DNA of 13,750 nt. Origin: Peptococcaceae bacterium UBA2264 (lineage in GTDB: Bacteria > Bacillota > Desulfitobacteriia > Desulfitobacteriales > Desulfitobacteriaceae). Position numbers and translations under genes: made by a program. The stretch is taken from positions 1 through 13,750 of the forward strand of contig DDXI01000001.1 in the NCBI GenBank assembly GCA_002347475.1, given 5' to 3'. The notes under the pieces are model-generated. The model had not been told where the DNA came from and searched no databases. It worked only from the letters and a program-made list of their open reading frames with translations. This document shows, piece by piece, positions 7,244 through 13,664 of this stretch (position 1 is its first letter; every line of letters starts with the position of its first letter).

Positions 7244-7345
7244 TAGGGGAGTAGTTTTATAAGATGAGGTCAACATACTGGCTGACTGCCTGGCCTTGTC
7301 GGATAGCCTTATCGGATCGATATGTCTGTCTAAACGAGACCTATT
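7244..7345 (+). promoter_or_regulatory. yybP-ykoY manganese riboswitch (aptamer)
   Basis: The hallmark AGGGGAGTAG lies at 7245-7254, then GGTCAACATACTGGCTGACT in the middle and the closing CGAGACCTAT at 7335-7344. These are the conserved strands of the Mn2+-sensing yybP-ykoY aptamer, in which the first purine-rich loop docks with the AGACC loop around Mn2+. TAGG (7244-7247) pairs with CCTA (7340-7343) as the end of P1. It lies directly ahead of a UPF0016 family gene, a well-known target of this riboswitch class. Confidence 0.85.
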
Positions 7346-7381
7346 GCACACCATATTCGTGTGCTCATAGGTCTTGTTTTT
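7337..7381 (+). terminator. Riboswitch expression platform: intrinsic terminator
   Basis: AGACCTAT (7337-7344) pairs with ATAGGTCT (7367-7374), and GCACAC (7346-7351) pairs with GTGTGC (7359-7364), around a 7-nt loop with a small internal loop. TTTTT follows at 7377-7381. The first arm reuses the 3' strand of aptamer helix P1, so aptamer and terminator are mutually exclusive: Mn2+ binding should permit read-through. Confidence 0.85.
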
Positions 7382-7399
7382 ATCAAGGAGATGAAATCA

Positions 7400-8062
7400 A
7401 TGGAAGCGCTCTTATCCTCCACTATTATTGTAGTCTTAGCTGAAATGGGTGATAAAACCCAACTGCTCGGAATGGCCTTCGCCACCAGATATCGGGCCAG
7501 TGTGGTCTTAGCCGGCGTACTTGTAGCTACCTTATTAAACCATCTGTTTGCGGTAGCTCTGGGAGATTATCTCACCAATTTTGTTCCTCTTAACACAATT
7601 CAGCTGATTGCTGCCATATCTTTTGTTTTATTTGGCTTCTGGACTTTGCGAGGCGATTCCCTTGATGGGGAGGATAAAAAGGTTTATTTTAATCCCTTTT
7701 GGACAGTAACAATTGCCTTTTTTATCGCCGAGATGGGTGATAAGACCCAACTTGCTGCCATTGCCTTAGCGGCCAAGTATAATTTCTTATTTATGGTTTG
7801 GATGGGGACCACCTTAGGAATGATGATCTCCAATATTATCGGTATTGTCGTGGGGGTTGTCCTGGGCAAGAAAATTCCAGAAAAAGCAGTAAAAATATTT
7901 GCTGCCAGTATATTTATCCTTTTTGGCTACGCCGGAATATGGGCTAGCATTGCAGATATAAAACTTAGGTCTTTAACACTCGGTTTAGCTGTCATAGCTA
8001 CTCTTGCCTATATTATATTTCTCTGCCACCAAAGCAAAAAGCTAAAAACAGAACTCCCCTAG
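7400..8062 (+). CDS. UPF0016 / GDT1-TMEM165 family manganese exporter
   Basis: 220 residues with six hydrophobic helices in two inverted-repeat halves. Each half carries the family signature E-x-G-D-K-[TS]: EMGDKTQ at 15-21 and again EMGDKTQ at 111-117, which line the cation path. Family members export Mn2+ (or move Ca2+/Mn2+ in exchange for H+) across the cytoplasmic membrane. AAGGAG (7385-7390) lies 9 nt before ATG 7400; an ATG at 7391 abuts it and longer frames would run back through the terminator hairpin, so 7400 is the start. The gene is controlled by the manganese riboswitch directly upstream, which fits detoxification of excess Mn2+. It appears monocistronic, with a hairpin after the stop. 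Confidence 0.92.
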   Translation: MEALLSSTIIVVLAEMGDKTQLLGMAFATRYRASVVLAGVLVATLLNHLFAVALGDYLTNFVPLNTIQLIAAISFVLFGFWTLRGDSLDGEDKKVYFNPFWTVTIAFFIAEMGDKTQLAAIALAAKYNFLFMVWMGTTLGMMISNIIGIVVGVVLGKKIPEKAVKIFAASIFILFGYAGIWASIADIKLRSLTLGLAVIATLAYIIFLCHQSKKLKTELP

Positions 8063-8086
8063 GCCCTTTTTATGGGGCTCTGAGCC

Positions 8087-8135
8087 TTGCCCATATTAAC
8101 ATTGCGCATGATGTTCGAGTGGGTAATATTTTTTT
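8087..8135 (+). terminator. Probable terminator after the manganese exporter gene
   Basis: TTGCCCA (8087-8093) pairs with TGGGTAA (8120-8126) and, inside, AACAT (8098-8102) pairs with ATGTT (8111-8115). Seven T follow at 8129-8135. The stem has a 4x4 internal loop, so strength is uncertain. Confidence 0.45.
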
Positions 8136-8162
8136 AACAATTTCTGAATTTCCTTTGCCTAA

Positions 8163-8485
8163 TCAGATCAATCCCCACACAACATGCCATATGATATCAG
8201 TCCAAAAGTGAATTCCCGCTGCCGCAATAAATCCGTACCTTCTTAAATAATAGGCGGCTATAAGTCCAACTATACCATTTAAAGTGATTACTTCAGCGAT
8301 AATTGCCGCTGGAATTTGAGTCATATTGGTGAACCCAAATAAAACCATCACCGTTGGCATATGTCCCAAAGCAAACGCTAAGCAGAGAAGATACTTACTA
8401 CCCAAAATATTGGATTACTCTATCTGTTGCAAAGAATAACCCTGGAAATTATCCACATCCAAAACGAAACAAAGTTCTCCTCTCT
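8163..8485 (-). pseudogene. CPBP-family intramembrane protease, multiply frameshifted remnant
   Basis: The longest open piece (8163-8405, no good start) reads LAFALGHMPTVMVLFGF and later YGFIAAAGIHFWTDIIWHV: the second (GH) and third (HFxxD) motifs of CPBP/CAAX-type membrane proteases. Just upstream the homology continues in another frame as NPIFWVVSIFSA, broken by a one-base loss near 8384 and a TAG at 8420-8422. Farther upstream, neighbouring frames give EE and then TLFRFG, which together would be the EExxxR catalytic motif split by another one-base change near 8475. At least two frameshifts and one nonsense codon make this non-functional. The N-terminal membrane helices are missing, and the remnant abuts the end of the nitroreductase pseudogene. 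Confidence 0.7.
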
Positions 8486-8490
8486 CTTCT

Positions 8491-9157
8491 TCACTGTTTC
8501 ATAATTAGAGCTATCAAGAAGTGCACTCGTCCATAGGGGGATATGTTTCCTGCTTTTCTTCCTATATGTCCAGCTCCTACCTCAATGTGCACCATCGCTA
8601 TCCCGCAATCCAAGCGTTTGGAAATGCGATATGGATCCCTAAAACTATCAACAGAAATTTTTATAGAATCGTCCTCCTCAACGGAGAATCGCCACGGTTG
8701 TCTATTTACGGCTGAGGGTGCCATTCTTGCTGCTTCTAAGGCTGATATTATCCAGTCTGGCCATTCTCTGTTTAATCCGTTCAAACATAAACTTTCCAGT
8801 TCCTTACGTTGATGTCCCTGCCCGGCAGGTTGCTAAGCCCAGAAAAGCAGCCTCTAAGATGAAGCACTCCCCTATATAGCCAACCTTTTCTTGAACATAT
8901 AAATCTTCCATATTGCCAATGAAAGCTACGTAAGCGGGTGCCCCGTTAATTTTACCGAAAGACCCGATGGCACCTCTAAACACTTTATCCGAATTTGAGG
9001 TTATAACGGCCCTTGCACCATCAATATTTTTCTCAAGTTCGCGCGAAAAATCCAATAAATGATTTACAATTTCCTGAGATAAGGCTTTTCTATTAAACTG
9101 TCTTCTTGACCGTCGTCGAAAAATAGCATCATACCATTTAGCTTCCGGAATTTGCAT
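8491..9157 (-). pseudogene. Nitroreductase-family flavoprotein, frameshifted
   Basis: Two frames together cover one nitroreductase-like protein. The first (start ATG 9157, GAAGGAAGG upstream; ATG 9199 is a longer alternative without a ribosome site; stop at 8804) holds RRRSRRQF, the FMN-binding arginine motif, and GECFILEAAFLGLATC. The second continues as RKELESLCLNGLNREW, then APSAVNRQPWRFSVE and ISKRLDCGIAMVHIEVGAGH, the C-terminal substrate/FMN lobe. A one-base (or -2) change between about 8805 and 8830 joins them. The last 20 codons (after GRKAG) no longer look like the family end, so a second shift near 8545 is likely. Family members reduce nitroaromatics or quinones with NAD(P)H. A base-calling error is a possible alternative for the first shift. 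Confidence 0.75.
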
Positions 9158-9210
9158 ATGTTTCTTGTTCCTTCCTTCTCGAAACAAGTGAAGAGGCATT
9201 TGTTGGCTTC

Positions 9211-9843
9211 TTATTCTTCAAAGCCACGATGTTCAGTTTCCTGTTCATCTACCCAATCCGGTTCTTCATAAGACATTCCCTTTCGTCCGGGAACTTTCCG
9301 TGTGGGTCCAGCTTTATATAATTTGCATGATTTCGGTCCATAACAAAAAGTCTCAAATCTATATTGGCATTTTGATGGGTTCCAATTGTCTACTATAATT
9401 TCAACAGGCATCCTACAGCCCCAAATACATGCCCAGCAACTACTTTCGTATGTCCTCGCTGACAAACGCCTATGACCGCGGCCCCTGTATTCTTCAAGTG
9501 AGGGAGTAAGCACCTCCCACGGCGGTCTATTATCGGCTTCTTTTAATGTTGCTTCATTCTTCTTTATCTTGGTTACTTTATAATAATCAACAGATTCTTG
9601 TCTGACATCAGCAACAGCCAAACACACACCACTTATCCCATCTCCAACAACAAATTTGAACTTCTCCTGGGTACTCTTCCCTATTCCGATTGAAAATTCC
9701 CGCTCTTTACCGCCAATTACTCCATTTATCCTTAAGGCGTATCCCAGATAACTGTGCGACCGCTCATCAAAAGAACGCATTAATCTGATTCTGGGCTGAA
9801 CAGAAATTACTTTCCCTTCAAACAGCAATTTTTCTTCACTCAT
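9211..9843 (-). CDS. Uncharacterised cysteine-cluster protein (210 aa)
   Basis: I do not recognise a named family. Residues 5-95 are beta-rich with glycine turns (FEGKVISVQPRIRLMRSFDE, FSIGIGKSTQEKFKF, VVGDGISG) and look like an OB-fold-type barrel. Residues 130-175 hold a dense cysteine cluster: C136, C139 and C143 (CWACIWGC), then C159, C167 and C173 (ETFCYGPKSC), well suited to bind an iron-sulfur cluster or zinc. The tail is acidic. TGGAG lies 7 nt before the ATG at 9843. It stands between the YkvA gene and the broken nitroreductase on the same strand, and is one of only two intact frames in this stretch. Being intact among debris suggests it is still selected. The role is unknown; no membrane segment or signal peptide is visible. 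Confidence 0.75.
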   Translation of the reverse strand: MSEEKLLFEGKVISVQPRIRLMRSFDERSHSYLGYALRINGVIGGKEREFSIGIGKSTQEKFKFVVGDGISGVCLAVADVRQESVDYYKVTKIKKNEATLKEADNRPPWEVLTPSLEEYRGRGHRRLSARTYESSCWACIWGCRMPVEIIVDNWNPSKCQYRFETFCYGPKSCKLYKAGPTRKVPGRKGMSYEEPDWVDEQETEHRGFEE

Positions 9844-9949
9844 CTTATTACTCCAAACTTAATTTATTTCTTATAACGCCCCTCATAGTAACCACTACAT
9901 AACCCAATGGTGCATAACGCCTCGCTATTCCCGATGCGTCCCTACCGCA

Positions 9950-10348
9950 TTATCCTTGCCATGTACAAAGCACAATATCAGAAAACTCTTCTTCGGCTGC
10001 GTTTGGAAACCAAACTCGTATCTTTTCTCTTACTTTTACCTTAACATCGCTATCTATATACATCGCTACTGTCGCCAGGGCCAAAACCAATACTCCGAGA
10101 TCATCAGTATAGCCAGCAACTGCCAAGACGTCAGGTATAGCATCAAGCGGACTAATGAAATATCCTAAAGTACCGATAATTACTCCCTTGGCCCATGAAG
10201 GTGTCTTGGATTCCCGCAAGGCATAATACAATAATAGCCCGGCATAAATAACTTTAATTCCCGCGCTGCGAGCGTATTTCTGTAATTTATCCCAAAATAA
10301 ATTTTCCGAATACTGATATGAAAACCGGCTCTGACAGTCATTTGACAT
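9950..10348 (-). CDS. YkvA family (DUF1232) membrane protein
   Basis: 132 residues from ATG 10348, which has GGAGG about 8 nt upstream; a TTG five codons earlier overlaps that site and is less likely. The DUF1232 signature is clear at residues 63-84: YFISPLDAIPDV followed by AGYTDDLGVL, within two hydrophobic helices (about 52-68 and 84-98). An N-terminal amphipathic or membrane helix (31-45) and a charged C-terminal tail flank them. The family is widespread in bacteria and its function is not established. The gene sits within a minus-strand row of mostly broken genes, about 100 bp ahead of the cysteine-cluster gene, with which it may share a transcript. Confidence 0.88.
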   Translation of the reverse strand: MSNDCQSRFSYQYSENLFWDKLQKYARSAGIKVIYAGLLLYYALRESKTPSWAKGVIIGTLGYFISPLDAIPDVLAVAGYTDDLGVLVLALATVAMYIDSDVKVKVREKIRVWFPNAAEEEFSDIVLCTWQG

Positions 10349-10393
10349 ACAATATTCCTCCAAGTTTAATTTTTTATAATCCTGAGTAATCTA

Positions 10394-10666
10394 TTACTTT
10401 GGTATTTTGCCTAACAACTTCCATACAAAGCGATGCCATTTATGCGGACCGGCCGGCTCAGCAAACATCAAGATGCATTGTTTATATACGACATTCATCC
10501 CATTGTCTTTACAGAAATCTAGGGCTTCTTGGGATTCGGCTCCTTGCTGTATCCAGACATTGTTAATTCCTGCAGCAGCAACGTCCTTAAGCACCTTTTC
10601 CGTCTGAGCTGGCGGCACAACGATAACAACTCCATTAACTGTTTGGGGCAAAGACTGAATGCTATT
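10394..10666 (-). pseudogene. CoA-binding (YccU-type) domain protein, C-terminal half
   Basis: The frame reads SLPQTVNGVVIVVPPAQTEK, then AAGINNVWIQQGAESQEAL and CILMFAEPAGPHKWHRF, ending WKLLGKIPK. This is the second half of the CoA_binding_2 Rossmann family, normally about 140 residues. The first half with the GxSxxxxK nucleotide loop is absent: a TAA closes the frame at 10667-10669 and homology begins right there. No ATG is available, only a TTG at 10651 without a ribosome site. It is therefore a truncated, probably silent remnant. The breakpoint coincides with one copy of a 12-bp direct repeat. Confidence 0.75.
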
Positions 10667-10699
10667 TTATATCTCTTTCTTCACGAGTATTTTATATCT
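10663..10699. repeat. 12-bp direct repeat at a gene breakpoint
   Basis: TATTTTATATCT occurs at 10663-10674 and again at 10688-10699, separated by 13 bp. The first copy marks the truncated start of the CoA-binding remnant and the second overlaps the stop of the DUF3795-like frame. Confidence 0.7.
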
Positions 10700-11004
10700 T
10701 AACGTTCTTTTCCTTGCCATTGATAGTATTTGTTCCCGTGTGACTTCACAGCTTCAAGGCCCTTCTCTTTGATAGTATGCAAATTCTCTTCAACTACATA
10801 TCCATAGTTGTGTCTTAGCAATGTCAATTTTTCGCAATTCTCAAATTCTGTACATTCCCAGCATCCTTTATATCCCTTTGATTTTAGGCATTTCAGGGCA
10901 CTGCATTCATGAGTATAGCCGCCTATTGAACAACCTCCCACTTCCTGACAAGTAGTTTTACACTGTATCGCGATTATGCTATCAAGCACCTCCATAACCA
11001 GCAT
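10699..11004 (-). pseudogene. DUF3795-like cysteine-rich protein, probably 5'-truncated
   Basis: The 101-codon frame contains ECSALKCLKSKGYKGCWECT and EFENCEKL followed by ENLHTIKEKGLEA. This matches the C-terminal part of DUF3795-type zinc-binding-like proteins (C-x3-6-C-x-KG-x2-C-x2-C-x5-C-EKL). Ten or so cysteines are present in the first 60 residues. The usual N-terminal CG-x-C-x2-C half is missing. The only start codons (ATG 11004, ATG 10995) lack ribosome sites and lie within the end of the DUF1287 fragment, on another frame. This points to a deletion that removed the 5' part of this gene and the 3' part of its neighbour. A short but intact variant cannot be excluded. Confidence 0.55.
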
Positions 11005-11326
11005 CCTGCATTGCCCTCCACACTAAATCTGTACATACTCCCTCTGTCGCGGGTGGATAGCCGCCTTGATAATAGGCGCTGCGATAATGCGGTTTCCTCA
11101 GTACTTCCGCCTTGGCACCGCTAACCATGTCCTTTAAATCGTCCAGGCCATCGTTATCTTTATCAATCGGGTAGGAGATATCAGAAATGCGCACTGATGC
11201 CGGTCCTAACGGCAAATGATATGTAGGAAAGACCCAGGGAGATACCCCTCCCACCCCTTTCCAGATTACAAAAACTAACAGGGCAAAACTGAAAAAAGCG
11301 ATAATATGTCTGCCAAATTTCTTCAA
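10982..11326 (-). pseudogene. DUF1287 protein, N-terminal fragment
   Basis: 114 codons from TTG 11326, with GAGGTGAA about 7 nt upstream. Residues 8-27 form a signal anchor (IIAFFSFALLVFVIW). Then come DKDNDGLDDLKDMVSGA (55-71) and the DUF1287 core YYQGGYPPATEGVCTDLVWR (85-104), where C98 in GVCTD is the conserved cysteine of the family. Full-length members continue for roughly another 80-100 residues with a GD and a HIG motif; here the frame stops just after MQDAGYGGA. The product would be a secreted or membrane-anchored half-domain, so it is scored as a truncated gene. Its end overlaps the start of the DUF3795-like frame by 23 bp. Confidence 0.65.
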
Positions 11327-11552
11327 GGCTGGTTCACCTCACCGATAAACACGCTGACTATTCATTATTTCCAAGGTTTCAAGGTCAAGCCTTACAGGAT
11401 GTTTTCTATAGATGGATGATCTCTGAATGGTAATTCACTTACACCGACAAGCAAATCGTCCAGACTTATGGCGATTACAAGAAACAGATACGAATATACG
11501 GATACAAAAGTACTGCATTACAGTGGATTATGAAAAATTGGATGAGTTATTG

Positions 11553-11581
11553 TTTACAAGTATATTTCTTTTTGTTATAAT
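11553..11581 (+). promoter_or_regulatory. Sigma-A promoter for the 88-aa gene
   Basis: TTTACA (11553-11558) and TATAAT (11576-11581) are separated by 17 bp. Transcription should start near 11588, giving a short leader of about 37 nt. The rest of the 11327-11552 gap holds no gene that I can support. Confidence 0.75.
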
Positions 11582-11624
11582 AATATTTACGCGTGTAATT
11601 AACGACTGAAAGAAAGAGGTACTT

Positions 11625-11891
11625 ATGCATTTTTGGAATGAGTTTAAACCCTTATCCAGCGAGATTGAGAAGCTATTGAAGCGTGATCAGCATCACATTG
11701 TTGATAAGTCAAAATTTATAACGCTTAAAACTGAAATCCTGGATATTCTCAAAACATTATTCGGCGAGACATCCAGGGAATACAGAGTTGTGAAACTGAC
11801 AAATTCACCAGCAACCGTGTTCAAGGTAATGAAACACATTGCTGCCAGAAATGAAACTCTAACCAGCAGCAATATTGCGGTAAATTTGTAA
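11625..11891 (+). CDS. Small protein of unknown function (88 aa)
   Basis: I do not recognise a family. The protein is soluble and mostly helical by composition: FNEF-like amphipathic N-terminus, EIEKLLKRDQHHIVDKSKF, then LKTEILDILKTLFGE and VFKVMKHIAARNETL. Cysteine is absent and no membrane segment is visible. AGAGG lies 5 nt before ATG 11625. A strong promoter precedes it and a strong terminator follows 28 bp after the stop, so it is an isolated monocistronic unit, which supports it being a real gene despite the lack of homology. It could be a small regulator or a degradation-resistant orphan; function cannot be inferred. Confidence 0.65.
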   Translation: MHFWNEFKPLSSEIEKLLKRDQHHIVDKSKFITLKTEILDILKTLFGETSREYRVVKLTNSPATVFKVMKHIAARNETLTSSNIAVNL

Positions 11892-11919
11892 AACTACAGA
11901 GACCGATTTGCTAGCATAC

Positions 11920-11964
11920 ACTCTCCACAATTGTCGTTTTAAACGGCAAGGCCGGAGAGTTTTT
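11920..11964 (+). terminator. Rho-independent terminator after the 88-aa gene
   Basis: ACTCTCC (11920-11926) pairs with GGAGAGT (11954-11960), and inside it TTGTCGTTT pairs with AAACGGCAA (one wobble). A run of five T ends at 11964. Confidence 0.85.
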
Positions 11965-12166
11965 GCATTTGGGCACGAAACTCTAATGGCCTGGTTTTTT
12001 TCGAACCATTAATGATTTGCGTTTTCTGCGTATTCATATGGCACTTGCTCGGCGAAGGCATGTTCTTATCCGGCAACTGTCTTATAGCAATTCGTGGATT
12101 CGCGAAGTCTGGTTGCTATATTCATGCTATGACAAAACACAAAATAAAGTCCTGAATATAGGTTTG
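11965..12166. other. Intergenic stretch, nothing supported
   Basis: Plus-strand frame 12017-12205 (62 codons, Arg-rich start) lacks a ribosome site and overlaps the 3' end of the hydrolase on the other strand. I see no homology on either strand. Confidence 0.3.
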
Positions 12167-13012
12167 TCAGCATATCAAAAAATCAATCGAGCGCTGAATA
12201 ATTGAGCGATTTTGAAGCAATGACAAATGGTCACAATCTTCGTTCAATATGATATTTATAGCCTGTGCCGCCGCAGGACACTCTTTATCAAGGGCTTCTT
12301 TAAATGTTAATGCACCCTGTGGCGGCACATGTGTATCCAGAGCACATAGCTCCAGATGCATGGCTGGGGCGCGAAAATAAGACCTCCTATTCGTCATGGG
12401 ATCAAGGATTTTGTAGAGCCATTCTCCAAAAGGAGTCGATTTACCCTGAGCAATCAATTTTTCAGGATCATTTAATTCAGTCATTCCAGGACGCGTCCAG
12501 TCAGGTGTTGATCCGATACCTGTTACTTTGCTGATGCGTTGATCTATTCCTGCCAGGGCAATAGCAATATCGCCTCCCATTGATAACCCACCAGCCACAA
12601 TATTACCTTTGAGATCATAAGTTTCCATAGCCCAGTCAATCATGCGGAAGGTGTCAAGAGTTGTGAGCCCCAGGATAGGCCACATATTCGCCCGAAATTC
12701 TTTAAAAACACGAGTTATCAGGCTTGAAGTTTTAGTGACCTTACGCTCTCCATGTTGCCAAGGGTCGAGGCTGAGAGCAAAATATCCAGCTGTCGCCAGT
12801 TGCTGCAGTTCACGAATTCCTGTCTCCTTGTTCCCACCAAGGAACGGAAGCCACACGGCCAGCGAGCCGTTAGCAACACTTTCGTTTGGTTGACAAAAGG
12901 CCACAGGGACATTATCAACATTCACAAATTCCAGTTCCAGCTGTTTTTCATTAATGTCATTATTCTTATTTCTTATCGTAATTTGTTTTTCATTGCCCTT
13001 TTGATTACTCAT
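12167..13012 (-). CDS. Alpha/beta hydrolase (dienelactone-hydrolase-like)
   Basis: 281 residues. The serine-hydrolase triad is visible: S144 in the nucleophile elbow GGLSMGGD, D226 in LCALDTHVPP, and H262 in DCDHLS. The oxyanion region is LPFLGGNKE (55-63), and SLDPWQHGER (81-90) is typical of the dienelactone-hydrolase / acetyl-xylan-esterase-like branch. No signal peptide is present (the N-terminus is polar: Lys, Asn, Gln, Glu), so it acts in the cytoplasm. AAGGAG lies about 10 nt upstream of ATG 13012. It is a single gene on the minus strand, without an obvious partner; the next gene upstream (GNAT) has its own terminator. Substrate is unknown; an esterase or C-C hydrolase role is the likely range. 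Confidence 0.88.
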   Translation of the reverse strand: MSNQKGNEKQITIRNKNNDINEKQLELEFVNVDNVPVAFCQPNESVANGSLAVWLPFLGGNKETGIRELQQLATAGYFALSLDPWQHGERKVTKTSSLITRVFKEFRANMWPILGLTTLDTFRMIDWAMETYDLKGNIVAGGLSMGGDIAIALAGIDQRISKVTGIGSTPDWTRPGMTELNDPEKLIAQGKSTPFGEWLYKILDPMTNRRSYFRAPAMHLELCALDTHVPPQGALTFKEALDKECPAAAQAINIILNEDCDHLSLLQNRSIIQRSIDFLIC

Positions 13013-13070
13013 TATCCTATCTCTCCTTTCAGTACAAGCTTCAGTCTAACTATGTTGAATTTTTGTGGAA

Positions 13071-13210
13071 CTAAACGGTTGCCGGGAGAGCTGCCCGCTT
13101 ACCAACGAACATCCACTCGCCACTTGAGCAGCCGGAACAGCAGCTCGCGTAAGCCTGTCCGGCTATGGACCAGGCCAGTTATTGGATGCCCGCTATGCCG
13201 GGACCGCTTA
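13071..13210. other. GC-rich unassigned segment
   Basis: About 140 bp with clearly higher GC than its flanks, starting near CGGTTGCCGGG and ending near GCCGGGACCGC. The ends are imperfect inverted copies of each other (CGGT-CCGG-AGC-GCC pattern). One plus frame reads RAARLPTNIHSPLEQPEQQ, another PVRLWTRPVIGCPLCRDRL; none has a start or ribosome site. It could be a scar of a mobile element or an exogenous fragment. It lies between the hydrolase and the GNAT terminator. Confidence 0.35.
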
Positions 13211-13242
13211 AAAATTTAAGGCTAACAATATTTGTCAGCCTT
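13209..13242 (-). terminator. Terminator for the GNAT gene
   Basis: AAGGCTAACA (13218-13227) pairs with TGTCAGCCTT (13233-13242), with one mismatch around a 5-nt loop. On the minus strand it is followed by AAATTTTTA, downstream of the GNAT stop. Confidence 0.6.
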
Positions 13243-13334
13243 ATGTTGCTCGATTATACTCACCTTTGATTCTGTTACTTCTGGACATGAATTATTAGTA
13301 TAAATATATTAATTAGCTGAAGTGGCCATTGTTC

Positions 13335-13664
13335 TTAGTCCAGGGCCATATTTATCACTATTTCACCTGTTTCCGGTTGAACTTCCTTGCTTATACATCT
13401 AAATCCATTTTTCGTATAGAATCTTCTCGCATTTATATTTTTATCATACACACTAACGTTTAAATGACCCTTTTCCAGTCTTGCCTGTTCAATAAGTTTA
13501 GTGCCGACTCCTTTTCCTTGCTTTGTTGTTGCAACAAATAAACCCCCAATGTAATTATCCAGAAAAGAAATAAAGCCTATTAAAATGCCGCTTTCCTCAG
13601 CAACCCTTGTCTCTGCAATTAGCAGATACTTATTCTTTAACTCAACTTTGTGTGATTCCCACAT
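13335..13664 (-). CDS. GNAT-family N-acetyltransferase, 5' end disrupted
   Basis: From ATG 13664 the frame encodes 109 residues with the GNAT core: GILIGFISFLDNYIGGLFV, the acetyl-CoA loop KQGKGVGTKLI (Q/RxxGxG/A), and SVYDKNINARRFYTKNGF. It resembles YjaB/PhnO-type small acetyltransferases. Protein-like homology continues upstream of the ATG, EKIVEIWYNASVIAHYFIPR, up to codon 13737-13739, and is cut by an in-frame TAA at 13740-13742. ATG 13664 has no proper ribosome site, so the natural start was probably farther upstream and a frameshift or nonsense change lies near the window edge. It may be a pseudogene; the acceptor substrate is unknown. Confidence 0.65.
   Translation of the reverse strand: MWESHKVELKNKYLLIAETRVAEESGILIGFISFLDNYIGGLFVATTKQGKGVGTKLIEQARLEKGHLNVSVYDKNINARRFYTKNGFRCISKEVQPETGEIVINMALD

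Noticed and set aside
7094..7354. Minus-strand open frame of 86 codons across the riboswitch
   Set aside because: It is antisense to the conserved aptamer and promoter, and the neighbouring frame carries the protein-like fragment instead.
9868..9925. Two related ATAACGCC motifs that recall integron attC ends
   Set aside because: Neither copy fits the RYYYAAC / GTTRRRY core consensus and no integrase or cassette pattern is present.
11427..11609. Plus-strand open frame of 60 codons
   Set aside because: No ribosome site, overlaps the promoter of the 88-aa gene, and composition does not look like protein.
12017..12205. Plus-strand open frame of 62 codons
   Set aside because: No ribosome site, overlaps the hydrolase 3' end, no recognisable features.
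12642..13219. Several plus-strand open frames opposite the hydrolase
   Set aside because: They are antisense shadows of a gene with a complete catalytic triad on the minus strand.
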